From Podocnemis expansa (taxonomy: Eukaryota > Chordata > Testudines > Podocnemididae), in the NCBI GenBank assembly GCA_007922195.1, contig ML682007.1:18807414-18871413 (forward strand): a stretch of 64,000 nucleotides of DNA. The letters run 5' to 3'. Position 1 is the stretch's first letter. Each line of letters opens with the position of its first letter. The position numbers were made by a program, and so were the translations under genes. Below the pieces are notes generated by a model. That model saw only the letters and a program-made list of their open reading frames with translations. It searched no databases and was not told the origin of the DNA. This document shows, piece after piece, positions 45,990 to 57,027 of the stretch.

Positions 45990-46940
45990 GGCTGTGTGTT
46001 TGAACCTTCAACACATGTTGTTCCTGGGTGACACCCTACAAACAGATTTACATCATAGTTAGACCAGTATATGTTAAGGACGCATTAAGGACACTCAGTT
46101 CATAACAGCTGTTGAGAAAATTTTCTGGCTCAGTAATCCTTTCCTGTGGAAACCTTAGAAAAAATATGGACAACTGGGGGCCCTGTACATCAGCAAAGCA
46201 TGTAAAGACATATGATAAGATCATGTGATCCTGGACTCCATCTTGGATCAGTAACCTTGCATGCACCTGGGCTGTGGGCTTTGTTTGGGATAGTAAATTT
46301 CCATCCATATGGCAGAAGATAAAAAAAAGACAGTGGAGGCATGTCCATCTTGTCCCTTTCTTGGTCCAGTTCTCTGGACTGTGGATTTACACCTAAAGGA
46401 TATTTTGAACTATGGACCGAGGACCTTCCAAACTTTGGGAAGTTACCAGGGAGACTTTTGTAAACCAGCTGTCTATTCCATCACTAGTACAAACCTAAAA
46501 AAAGGACTTAGGAATCTTTTGTATTTATATGCTCTCTTCTTTTCTCTTATTACTAAATCTTCAGTTTGTTTACTAAAAATTGGCTGACAGTGTGATATTT
46601 GAGTAGGATCTGTGATTCATATTGACCTGGGGTTAAGTGTCTGATCCATTGGGATTAGTAGAAGCTCACATATGCTGAAATAGATTTTCACTAGCCTCTC
46701 ACTGAATTAGATTTGGTTGTCTGGATAGGAGCCAAGGTCTGGAATGCCTAAAGGAGACCGTATTTGGTTTCTGGTTAACCAATGTGGTACTGTAGAAGCT
46801 TTTTTGTTACTGTCTTGGTGAATCTAATTATAGAGTAAACCACCAGTTTTGGGAACTGCCTGTCATATTTCTTGTAGTCAGCCCTGAGTGTGGCATTCAA
46901 ACCTATGGTGGAGCCTGGGCACCCTGTCACAATAGGGTAT
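45990..46940 (+). repeat. Unclassified dispersed repeat, possibly LTR-like
   Basis: ATGATAAGATCATGTGATCC, GGACTCCATCTTGGATCAGT and CTGTGGATTTACACC resemble a dispersed turtle repeat I recall, but I cannot verify it or place its ends. The 92-codon frame at 46309-46587 lies inside it and is not a gene. Confidence 0.3.
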
Positions 46941-46972
46941 TTACAAAATGACAAATACAACATAAATGGAAG

Positions 46973-47359
46973 ACTAACAAGCAAGGAGTCCTGTGGCACT
47001 TAAAGACTAACAAATTTATTTTTGCTTGAGCTCTCTTGGGAGAAAAATCCCTCTTTGTCTGATGCTTTAAAGATGGGGCAACTTACAGAATGGTAGGAAA
47101 TAAATGGAGGGAAGTGTAAGTTGTAGGAACAGGTCACACTGTAACAAGTGACCTCTTCCTATGACTTACACGTCCCTCCATTTATTTCCTACCATTCTGT
47201 AAGTTCCCCCATCTTCAAAGTGTCTGATGAAGTGTGATTTTCTCCCACGAAAACTCATGCAAAAAATAAATTTGTTAGTCTTTTTAAGTGCCACAGGACT
47301 CCTTGTTTGTTTTATTTTTTACTGAACTAGGCTACAATGGCTACCTCTTTGGACCTTGG
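46973..47359 (+). mobile_element. Foldback retroposon, copy j, longest (15-bp TSD)
   Basis: Near-complete palindrome: left arm from AACAAGCAAGGAGTCC through CTTACAGAATGGTAGGAAAT and AAATGGAGGGAAGTGTAAGT to AGGAACAGGTCAC, a turn of ACTGTAACAA, then the reverse complement (GTGACCTCTTCCTA ... GTGCCACAGGACTCC), then the tail ACTGAACTAGGCTACAATGG ... CCTTGG. Bounded by CAACATAAATGGAAG at 46958-46972 and 47360-47374. Arms are about 170 bp each. The right arm has CTGATGA at 47224-47230 and GAAA at 47249-47252 flanking a GTGTGA/TCCCAC stem. Shows that the shorter copies are centre-deleted forms. Confidence 0.85.
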
Positions 47360-47598
47360 CAACATAAATGGAAGCTGGCAGATATTTTTCAATGTCAAAA
47401 CTATGAGAAATTTTCAGAAAGTTTTAGACTTTGACACCCCGCCCCCCAAATGTTAGTGATTTTTTTTCTTTTGAACCAAACCTCCTAATACAACCCTTGC
47501 CCTTCAGGGCATAAACCAACCACTAACTAGCAGCATTAGAGAGAAAGTTTTCTTGCAGAGAACATTGCATAGTTAACCACCATAGGGCTTCTGTCACC

Positions 47599-48197
47599 CA
47601 TAGGTGGTCTTAGCTACGGGGCAGGTGGGCAAGTGCCCCAGGCCATGCATCGAGGAAGGGCCCCCACAGCGGATGGCAGTCAACCAGGGCAGGAGCAGCT
47701 TGGCCAGGAGTCTCAGTGTCTGCAGCTCCAGCCAGCCAAGCCAGGTGAGTTTGGGGGGCTGAGGGCAGGGAGCAAGTGGGGGGACTGACAGCAGGGTCCA
47801 AGGGGAGGAGAGGCATGGGCTGAGGAAGGGCAGGGGGCCAGTGACATGACAGGAGAGGAGGGGATAGGGGCCCTGTGCAGCCAAGGGGGAGGTATGGGCC
47901 AGGGCAAGGGGTGGTGGAACCAGCAGCAGGGCCAAGGGGAGGAGGTAGGGGCCCTGTGAGGTCAGGGGTGAGGTGCAGACTGGGAGGTTGGAGAAGGAGT
48001 TGGGGAGCCAGGGGCCCCAAGAAGCCAAGGGAGAGGTGCAGGCCAGGGAGAAGGAGGGGAGGCCAGCAGTAGGGCCCAAGGAGAGGAGGTGGGGGCCCCT
48101 TGAGGCAGGGGGAGAGTCAGGGATGCCCCCCCCCCAGCATGGGGGGCACCCTCCTTGACTTTTGCCCAGGGCCCCAGATTCATTAAGACGACCCCTG
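47599..48197. mobile_element. Non-autonomous hAT, family H, perfect 8-bp TSD
   Basis: Ends CATAGGTGGTCTTAG and AAGACGACCCCTG are inverted (reverse complement CAGGGGTCGTCTT). Bounded by exact CTGTCACC at 47591-47598 and 48198-48205. The interior is G-rich with repeated units like GGGCCCTGTG / AGCCAAGGGGGAGG, giving long open frames (up to 161 codons) on the C-rich strand that are compositional artefacts. Confidence 0.85.
47760..48120. repeat. G-rich imperfect tandem repeat inside hAT H
   Basis: Units of about 30-80 bp with AGCCAAGGGGGAGGTATGGG, GGGCCAAGGGGAGGAGGTAG, GGCCCAAGGAGAGGAGGTGG recur. Purine-rich strand, likely expanded by slippage. Confidence 0.6.
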
Positions 48198-48407
48198 CTG
48201 TCACCTTGCTTTGACGCATATTCTACTAACCATTGTCAGGATCAGTATGCTGGCGTACATGGAGCAACAGGTGATTTGACATAGGAATTCCTATCAGCCT
48301 ATGTAGAAGTGTTGATTGACTGTGAACACTGAATGGGAGGGCATGGCTTTGTGATGCATCTCTTAGCAGGTAGATTAGATTCAAATGCTGGGGAACAGCA
48401 TATAGAG

Positions 48408-48595
48408 TAGGGGTCTCAAACTCAAATGATCATGAGGGCCGCACGAGGACTAGTACATTAGACCATGAGCCGCACCGCTGAAACCTTTTCATACAACTGT
48501 ATTGGAAATATTGGTAACAATAGGGTTGTTGCGAGTTGCAGACAATAGCTTTAGGGGCTGCACGTGGTCCTCAGGCTGTGTGTTTGAGACTCCTG
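48408..48595. mobile_element. Non-autonomous hAT, family B, copy 2
   Basis: Starts TAGGGGTCTCAAACTCAAAT and ends TGTTTGAGACTCCTG. Flanks ATATAGAG and ATAAAGAA agree at 6 of 8. Alignable to 33968-34138 over nearly its full length (GGACTAGTA, CCTTTTCATACAA, AGCTTTAGGGG). Confidence 0.75.
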
Positions 48596-50139
48596 ATAAA
48601 GAAGAAGATGAGCTCAACCTGTTGTATGAGAGAAAAATCTAAAGTCCTTATTTAGCCCTGAAACAACACTGTCAAATTTGCATTTGAATTCCAATTTTAC
48701 AAGTGACTTAGTGTGACCCACAACCCCATAAGTGCTAACTGGCAAGGGGGTCCAAGAATATCCTACTCTTGGCATGTATATTCTGGTTCAAATAATCTGA
48801 AGTGAGGTCTTAAATGAAAGAAAATATCATTAATATGGTAGTGAACTAGTACATAGATACAGTGTAAGGAGTTAAGATGTATACTGAAAAATGTGTTTTA
48901 AATTCTGCATCAAGAGAGGCTTGACAAACAGGTTTTCTGTAAGACAAAAGATGTTTATTCACCTATCTGTCTGTCAGCTAGTAATTTAAGCATTGTAAGC
49001 TAACATAATGGTTACACACTCATGTATGAAGTCAACAAGGGGGCTGTGAATTCAGTAAGAGGTGGCACATTAAAATGAGCCATGGGGGTTATACTGCGTT
49101 GGTGTAGGGGATAATGAACTTTGATGATATGAGTAGAAAGTCAAGTGGAGGAGGGGGCTGAACACCACAGGGGAGTACTTCAAAGGGGATCAGGGACTAG
49201 GGTGAACCTAAATTTACCTACAAAACTAAGTAAGGGCAGCACAGATCACAAGAGAGTGTTTAGGTGGCTCCCACATTGAGGTTGTGAGGGAACTGACACA
49301 CAGTTAATCACAGGTACATCTCCCTCTCATTGGAGGCAAGTGGGTGACATGGTGACTTCTGAGTACCCCGAGAACTGTCATATTCTACACCCCTTAAAAT
49401 ACAGCCTATGGATGTTAGAGATACTCCATGCACGAAGGAGGCTACAATCAGAAGACCCATGACTGATGGGGCCAGATTCACAGGAAAGATCTCATTAACG
49501 AATTAGGCTACATACATGAATCCGTTAGGCTACATACATGAGAAATGTTTGAGGGCTCAGGTTTTAAACTCATGATCCTGAAGCACATGTTTAAGAAAGT
49601 GTTGTTTCACAGGTCTGCCAAATATTTTATTTGGATTTTCACTGGACAAGCTCATTTCTGGTGGGACATACAGGACATTTACAGTCCTTTTTTCAGAACT
49701 CTGATGATACTTGCATTAGTGATGTGACAACTTTGTCTGGAGATGGTGAGCCTCCAATTTCATTTTTCCCTGGGAGATCTGCTGTCCACCTGTTTGAGGA
49801 ATGGGGAGCTCCATAAACTTGTCTCTTTCTGATTAAAATTACCAGACCTTGATGTTTGCCATAGTTTCACTGACTTGCTGACCTCTTAGTACTAAAAAAA
49901 GTGAGCTGCCTAGCAAAAAAAAAAAAACCCAACCAAACAAACAAAAAAACCCCACTCCTTGTGCTCTGAATTTTCTGTAAGCATGGATGAAAGGTCAAGC
50001 ATCAATCTGCCATTTTCACAGTGTCTGTTGTGACATCTTTCAACAGGAAGCACAGTAAAACCAGAAACTATTATGTATTTGAGGTGCAGTTAATGTCTAA
50101 AATATTTACTTCTATCCTCAGAACCTTATATTGTCTCCT
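48596..50139. other. Unassigned non-coding DNA
   Basis: No gene or recognisable repeat; a short A-rich stretch lies at 49914-49950. Confidence 0.45.
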
Positions 50140-51135
50140 CTTTTAGTTGTTTGCTCTATAAACAACCAACATGTGATAATCTCCTCAAACAACTCAACAT
50201 TCCTTTTGAACAGCTTCTAGCTGAGCCAACCACTTTATATAACTTGCTTACAGTCCAGGACCAAGACAGTTTAACAACAAGACAGTTTACAAACAGGAAA
50301 CAGCCATTTCTATGGTTTATATAAAAGCTTGCCTTGCAATACCACATCTTGCAGAGGAGTAAACCCACTGCTGGTGCAGAGTCACGTGGCTGGTATGGGT
50401 AGCAGCTCATTCCTGTCTAGCCCATCCTGCCTACAGTCACAAAGCCTGGAGTGGTCTTTATTCTCATGACTAAACCCTCCAGCCAGGTCAGCTTTTAGCT
50501 TCACACCTGCCATAGCAATAGCAGACCAACAGTTAACAGTTCCAGTCCTTATACTTGGTCTTTTCACCCTTTACTCCCCATTCCTTAATCCTTCCATCCT
50601 TCCCTCAGGGCTTAAAATCATCCTTATTCTCTCATGTAATGGGGGTTCACATCCCCTTCCCAGCACTCCTCTACATGAGATTCCAGTCCAACAACCCTAA
50701 AATGAACAGCTAAATTCTGCTCTCTCAGATACCTTGCCGCTGCCTCTCTGGATTCCTTCCTACCATTAGTCTCTCTTCAGGTCATTCATCTTTCCTGGGC
50801 TCTCTTTAAGAAGCAACACCTCCCATGCTCCATTCCAGCAATTTGGTTCCTGTCCTCAAATCAGAGTCAGCCACTTGAGCTTGCTCCATTCCTGTGTCTG
50901 CCAAGTATCTTTCACTTCACTCCTCAGCAACCTCCCTATTCCTCACAAATCTCTCCACTACCAGAAAGGTGCCTGGTGAGTTCTTCAACCCCCCTGCAGC
51001 CCTAGACTTCCTTTCGTTATAGTTCCACCCACCTCTTCCCCCATGGGGCTTTATCTTCAATTAGATTTGGTGCAACCAGGTGGGTTAATTGGCTTCTCAG
51101 GCCTGCATTAACCCTTTTTGCACTGATGTGTGGTA
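50140..51135. other. Pyrimidine-rich region, possibly an old LTR
   Basis: Long C/T-rich plus strand with CAACCAGGTGGGTTAATTGG, CTTCTCAGGCCTGCATTAAC and CCTTTTTGCACTG near the right. This is reminiscent of LTRs of reptile Gypsy-like elements, but termini and duplications are not found. Uncertain. Positions 51136-51639 hold nothing I recognise. Confidence 0.25.
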
Positions 51136-51639
51136 GACTCTATCCACAGATTTAAAGATCTCATGTTTGCTTGGTGGAAAACAAGTTTCAAAGATCCAAA
51201 ATTCATCTGAGCTGACCTCTTAAATCCCCTGCTTTCCCTGGAGATTCCTGATAATCTCTTCTGAGCAACAGCTGAATCATCCAATTCTCAGATAGTCTCT
51301 AGGGCGCTCAAAGAAATTTGGGAGTGATGAGATGAAATAGGGGAAACTAAAGGGTAAGGAAGGGGGGAATAGTAAAGACAAAAAAAGGGAACTGCAGGAT
51401 CAGGAAAGAAATTTATGCAAATGAAGCAATTAATAATAATATCTGCAAATTAGGGCATTATTTCATTAGCTTCCATCTCTAAAAGTTTTGACAACATGCT
51501 TGTTAACTGCAAAGACCAACTGCAAAGATCTTTGTATATGCTGTGGTCAGATAGTACAGTGATGAGAAAGATAGATAGGCAGACATTTCTAGAGATAAGT
51601 TTGTTTTGTGTTCTATATTTACAGCTGCAAGAGCACCAA

Positions 51640-54235
51640 AAACATGCTGTAAGACTACAGAATTGTAGATACATAAGACTGGAAGGATCTGAGAAGTCAT
51701 CAAGTGCAGCTCTCTTCACTGCGTCAGGACCATCCTTGACAGGTGTTTGTCCAACCCGTTCTTAAAATCCTCCAAGGATGGAGATTCCCCAATTTCCACT
51801 GGAAGCCTCTTCAAGAGCTTAACTACTTTTGTAGTTTAGAATTTCCCCCCAATACCTAATCTAAATCTCTCATTCTGCAGATTAAGCAGCATAACTTCTT
51901 GTCTTACCTTTAGTGTACATGGAGAACAGATGAGCATAGTCCTTTATATACTGCCCTTAACATATCTGAAGACTCTTATCACGTCCCTCCTCAATTTTCT
52001 TTTCTCCAGACTGAACATGCCTACTTTTTCAACACTTTTTCTTAGTTCTAACTCTTTTTTCATTTGTGTAGGTCTCTTCTGGACTTTCTCCAATTATTCA
52101 CATCTTTTCTGAAGTGCAGCACCCAGAACCAGGCTTAAGTCAATTTAAGCTACTCCCTGGCCACATTTGGAGTTCATTAAGTCAGCTTATGCTCTTGGTT
52201 AAGTTGACTTAATAACTCTCACCTGTAAAATTGACTTTAAGGGTTAAGTTGATTTTATTAAGTCAACTTAACAAAACGTGGCCATTAAAGTCAACTAAAT
52301 AAAGTCGACTTAAGCCAGGGGACCCCTTTAAAGTTGACTTTACTAAGTCAACTTTAAAGGGGTCCCCTGGCTTAAGTTGACTTTATGAAGTCAGCTTGAA
52401 CAATGGGGACTCTCTAAGTTGACTTAATAAGGTCAACTTTAAGTCAACCTTATTAAGTCGACTAACTGAGCCCTCTAGTGTAGACATGGCCAAGGAGAGA
52501 GGTCCAATTACCTCCTGTGTCTTCCCTCCAATATTCCTATTAATACACGCCACAATGAGTTTAGCCTTTTTCACAATTGATTAACACTATTGACTCATAT
52601 CCAATTTGTAATCCACAACAATCCCAGATCCTTTTTGCAGTACCACTGCTTTGCCACTTATTCCCCATTTTGTAGTTGTGCAGTTGATTTTTAATTCCCA
52701 ACTGTAGTACATTGTACTTGTGTTTACTGAATTTAATTTTTCGTCTTCACACCAATACTGCAATTTGTTAAGGTTATTTTGAAGTCTAATCCTGTCCTCC
52801 TAAGTGCTTACGATCTCTCCCAGCTTGGTGTCAGCCTCACATTTTATAAGCATACTCTCCACTCCATTATCCAAGTCAATATTTTCATTAATGACTCATA
52901 CCAGACCTAGGACTGTCCCCTGCAGGACACCAATAAATACACCTTCCCAGTCTGCTAGTGAACAATTGATAATTACTCTCAGAGTAGTGTCTTTCAACTA
53001 GATGCACACCGTCCATATAGTAATTCCATCTAGTCTGCATTCCTGTATGCTTATGAAAGTGTCACATAGGACCATGTCAAAAGCTGCGCTAAAATCAAGA
53101 TACATCATGTCTACTCCTTCCCCCCACATACGCTATGTTACTAATTCTGTCAAAGTAGGAAATTAAATTGGTTTGGCACAGTTTGCTCTTGACATGTCCA
53201 TGTTGGCTATTCTTTATAATCCTATTCTCCTCAGCTGCTTCCAGATTAATAAATTATGCCAGTATTTTTCTGGATATCAACATTAGATTGACTGGTCTAC
53301 AGTTCCTGGCGTCCTCTTTGTTCCTTTTTTTAAGATATGTACAGTACTATGTTTTCCCTTCTCCAGTCCTCTGGGACCTCATACATCCTCCATGAGTCCC
53401 CAGAGATAATTGTTAATGGTTCTGAGGTTGTTTCAGATAGTTCCTTAAGATCCTAGCATGAATTTGATCAGGCTGTAAGGATTTAACTATTATCTAAATA
53501 GTCCTTTACCCATTTTTTCCCTATTATGTCTTGCATTCCTTCCCTCTTGTCGTTAATATTAACTGTACGTGGCTGGTCACCATTAACCTTTTCAGTAAAA
53601 AATGAAGCAAAGTAAGTATTAGACACCTCAACCTTCTTGATATCATCAGCTGGTAGCTCTCCTTCCCTACTAAATACATTTTCCTTCATCTTTCTTTTGC
53701 TCCAAATGTATTTCTAGAGCATATTTTTATTACCATTTATGTACATTGCTAGGTGTACTTCATCTGGAGCCTTAGCCTTTGTGATTTTGTTGCTACATAC
53801 TTATGCTGTTCTTTTACATGCCTCCTAAGCAATTGGTTGGCAATATGTTCAAAAAGGAATCCTGTAAGAACTGATTTTCAGGACTTTAAAGAGCTCCTGA
53901 TAGAGCCTTATTGGCTGTTCATTATTCTTCCTGTCTGCCTTTGAACCAGGATAATTTGCTGCTGTGTCATTAATTGTGTCTCCTTTAGAAACTGCCAGCT
54001 GTCCTGAACATCTTTTCCCCTAAGATTTTCTTTCCATGAGTCTTAATCTGCCAGTTTTCAGCATTTGCTAAGGTCTTCTTTGAAACCCCTTATCCTTATT
54101 TTGCTGTATTGTCCCCTTCCTTTTGTTCAAATCGTGAAATCTAATATATTTTTCTCTAAACTGCCTGATTTCTCAAAAGTCCTCCTGGATCCAGTCTCAT
54201 CAGGTCATGGTCTTCCCTCCAGTTTTAATCTTCTG
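51640..54235 (-). mobile_element. CR1 LINE, 5'-truncated, minus strand, ORF2 pseudogene
   Basis: The right-to-left order matches CR1 ORF2: linker after the endonuclease, reverse transcriptase, C-terminal region, then 3' end. Visible landmarks on the minus strand: residues ...VSNTYFASFFTEKV... in the frame 53483-53689 (the pre-RT linker), RT-region text near 53290-53360 (AAAAAAAGGAACAAAGAGGA, AACTGTAGACCAGTCAATCT, corresponding to KKGNKxDxxNYRPVSL), and the 3' end with GACAAACACCTGTCAAGGAT near 51735. Many frameshifts and stops make it inactive. A MITE is nested at 52132-52491. Endonuclease and ORF1 are absent. The left boundary (54235) is where I stop recognising the order. As a CR1, it would have copied itself by target-primed reverse transcription. 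Confidence 0.8.
52132..52491. mobile_element. Palindromic MITE, GTCGAC type, nested in CR1
   Basis: Interior palindromes are GTTAAGTTGACTTAATA, AAGTCGACTTAAGCC and TTAAAGTTGACTTTAC, all variants centred on GTCGAC / GTTGAC. A perfect inner inverted pair GGGGACCCCTTTAAAG / CTTTAAAGGGGTCCCC lies at about 52318-52368. The right end TGTAGACATGGCC keeps the terminal repeat; the left end lacks the outer part. It sits between CR1 segments that are otherwise in order (CAGCACCCAGAACCA | AGGAGAGGTCCAATTAC). Confidence 0.75.
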
Positions 54236-55172
54236 ATCATTCCAGCTGAGCACTCTACACTTTTTAACACATGCACTGAAGCTCAAAATCCTTGATACCA
54301 AAAGTCAAATCTTTATGCCTGGGTATTCCAAGGGACTGATCTGCTGCTCTGAAGAAATGTATCCTTGGATCATTGATCATCACAAAAATTATTTCCCACA
54401 TTTACTGGGTAATAAGAGGAACAAACAGAATTTCTCCTGGTACCAGTACAAGCTGCAACTTAACAGAGCCTGCTCCTGTGGAATATGGACAATGTAATAT
54501 AGAGTATGTTCTGAGCAGCACAGAACTGACATACTGCACACAGGAGCTACTACATGAATGTGGCTCAGGTGAGGGTTGTCCTTTCCTGTCCCTCACCTTT
54601 TATTGAGTTTTCTATTTGAATTCAGTTCCTTCCCTCTCAATGCACCTGTCTGAGCGGTAAGTAACCACACTGCTGTCTGGGTGGAAAGAAGACTAAGATA
54701 GCATGGCCAACAGCATGGTGCACTCCAAAGGAGATGTGTCCAAGTGAGTTACAGAGGACTCAGGCCCCCTTCCCTGCTGTACACCTGTGGCCCATACTGG
54801 GGCTGGCCATGTTGCACCTGTTAATCAAACGTGGCTGCTTTTGAGCCCCCAGTACTGCCAGGAGGCATTTTTGCCTCTCTGTTCCCCAAGCAAGCATAAT
54901 ATCTCCAGCTGCTAGCAATCAGACATGGCTCAACTCCAGCTCCTACAAGCTCCAACGCACCCACATTAGCCCATATAATATTTTCTTCCAGTTACATAAC
55001 AGCCAAATGCACTTTTTATGGGACAAAAGTTCTATGGCCCCAGACCAGGACCAACAATTTTGTTGTTTTCTTATTTTGCCCTTGCTCTGAACTCAGTCTG
55101 TTTAGTGCAGATGGCTATCTGCTCCAGTCCCTCCTTCCGACCTTCCTCCCTTTATAAGAAAAACAATAACAA
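54236..55172. other. Unassigned non-coding DNA
   Basis: Nothing recognisable; may include the decayed 5' part of the CR1. Confidence 0.4.
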
Positions 55173-55253
55173 ATGAGAGAAACAGTGAACAAAGATGGCA
55201 GCACAGATCCTGTGACAGATGTTGAGATGAACAGGATGTCACTGCTGTGCAAG
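55173..55253 (+). CDS. Candidate exon 1 of an unknown two-exon ORF
   Basis: ATG at 55173 opens 27 codons to an AAG|GTAAGG donor, close to the vertebrate consensus. An in-frame TAA lies two codons upstream of the ATG, consistent with a true start or a chance frame. The frame includes ...NKDGSTDPVTDVEMNRMSLL.... It ends in phase 0 and is compatible with the acceptor at 55629-55631. No family recognised. The open frame is short enough to be chance; the splice-signal match and phase agreement are the reasons for listing it. Confidence 0.2.
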
Positions 55254-55631
55254 GTAAGGGCAGAAGCCATATTCCTCTGATTCTGGAATACTAATGACGG
55301 GCCAAAACAATTGAAACCTACTTACTGAAAAGCTACCAACAACACTCTGAAGGCTAACCAACTTGATATGGAATGGTGTTGGGTGGCAGGACAAAGATTA
55401 CACAGGTCAGTTGTGATGAAACAGAAAAGGACCCTGTAAATAGAAGGGATTTGCTCACTCTCTTGAACTGAATGTCTTTCTGCCTTCTATTTTAGGGGTC
55501 CCAGCTGAGGGCTGTAGGATGAGGAATGATTCTGTTTCTGGGGAGAAATGAGAACTAGGGTGACTGGATGGCTCACCAGATTGGAACAGCACCAGAATAT
55601 CTGTCAACTCTCGGTGCTACTCTTTGCCTAG

Positions 55632-55892
55632 ATGCCCCCGCCCTTTACTAGCAACCTAAGTCAGAAATACAAAGACAGGTCCTACTGCTGCAACTCCTTT
55701 TTGAAAGAGGCATCAGGGAGTGATTGTCCTCAAATTATGACCCAGATAATTCTTCACATGGATGAAGTTGAAGAGGAATTTATCAGTAACTGCAAAAGGG
55801 ATTCACCAACTGGTGACCGTCATGAGTTGGCAAAGGTGATGCCAGAAAATCTAGCTTCACAGAAGTCTATTGAGGGCAAGGACTCAGGATGA
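55632..55892 (+). CDS. Candidate exon 2 / 86-codon ORF, unknown
   Basis: Begins directly after a CTACTCTTTGCCTAG acceptor-like sequence and stays open for 86 codons to TGA. In phase 0 with the exon at 55173-55253; the joined frame would be 113 codons. The product would be hydrophilic and acidic, with Cys pair residues (...KDRSYCCNSFLKEASGSDCP...) and an Asp/Glu-rich stretch (...HMDEVEEEFISNCKRD...). No signal peptide or membrane segment. No family recognised, and no polyadenylation signal seen close downstream. An 86-codon frame alone is expected by chance in a window of this size. Confidence 0.2.
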   Translation: MPPPFTSNLSQKYKDRSYCCNSFLKEASGSDCPQIMTQIILHMDEVEEEFISNCKRDSPTGDRHELAKVMPENLASQKSIEGKDSG

Positions 55893-56602
55893 AACCCCAT
55901 GAAATGAAAGAGCAGTCAAGTTACTTGGCCCTTTCAAAGGCTGTATAGTTAATGGAAAATATTCCATTTCTTTTGTAGGAAGTGACATGGTGCTTAGGTG
56001 CTCTGCATCTGTATATGTGTAAATAGTTCATAGATAAGGTATGAGTAGATAGTGCTTAAGAATATTCAGCACAATTCCTGGGTTATACTGGACCAGAAAA
56101 CTTGTTGCCGTGCACTGTAGCTATTTATGTGAAGCTTTTAATAGCCACCAGGTAGAAATAAGCCAAGGTCATTGGTGAACAAACATCATTGCTATCTGAT
56201 CTGTACAAGCAGGACAGGGAAGGATAATAGCAGTGCAGGCTTCCTCCGCACTGCTTGCCTTTGTACCTACAGTCAGCTTGGCAGGGCCCACCTTTAGGAG
56301 TGAGAAGATATGCCTCAAGGTCTCCGTAGGTCCTCACAGCTGTGGAGAAGTTGGCTCCTTAGGCAAAGCTGAATTAGTTTTCTGCTTGCCGCTTCAGTCC
56401 CCTGTTTCATTCCTGTGTATGCAGTGCTGAGACTTGGGGTGTTACATCACACTAAATGCAGCTCAGTCCCTTTAAACTTCCTTGTGTCCATATGAGCACT
56501 GTTTTCATGGTGGTTTATTAGACGAGTTAGTTAGAAACCCTCTTCAGAACAGGAATAACACCATGTCACAGTCAGTTAGTTCACTCTAAGGTTTGTGCAG
56601 AC
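55893..56602. other. Unassigned non-coding DNA
   Basis: Nothing recognisable. Confidence 0.45.
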
Positions 56603-56984
56603 CAGGAATGTCACTGCCCCACATAAAGACTCAGGGCACGGGCCTAGGCTGCACCTCCTGGGCCCAGGCCACGCTTCCTAGGCCACGATCTGGCACCCTG
56701 GGCTCTGCTGCCTCCAGCCTGGCCCCAGATGCCCAGCCGGGTTCGGGGCTGGGAGAGGCAGGCGCTGCTGTGGGCATCCCGGCATTGATCCCCTACCAGG
56801 AGAAGCAGGTGCTGTTGCAGGCGTCCCAGCCTCAATCCCTGGCCAGGGTCGCAGCCGGGAGAGGTGAGTGCTGTGGCGGACACCCGGGTCCCCAGTCTAG
56901 GACGGGGCTGGCCTGGACACTTGGAGCACTGGCGCTGAGACTTGGGGCATGTACCCTGTGTGCCAGGTGCCAGTGATGCCCCTG
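56603..56984. mobile_element. GC-rich hAT-like element, family G, copy 2
   Basis: Ends CAGGAATGTCACTGCCCC and GCCAGTGATGCCCCTG are inverted. Flanks GTGCAGAC and ATGTGGAC agree at 5 of 8, all differences transitions. GC-rich interior gives spurious frames on both strands (56593-56976 and 56644-57006). Confidence 0.6.
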
Positions 56985-57027
56985 ATGTGGACCAATTCCT
57001 AACCATTGTGCTGCTGGCACTTTCCGT

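Noticed and set aside
46309..46587. 92-codon frame starting MAEDKKKTVEACPSCPF
   Set aside because: Sits inside a probable dispersed repeat (45990-46940); no domain recognised.
47594..48079. 161-codon proline/leucine-rich minus-strand frame
   Set aside because: Lies within the G-rich tandem interior of a hAT element with a perfect 8-bp target duplication.
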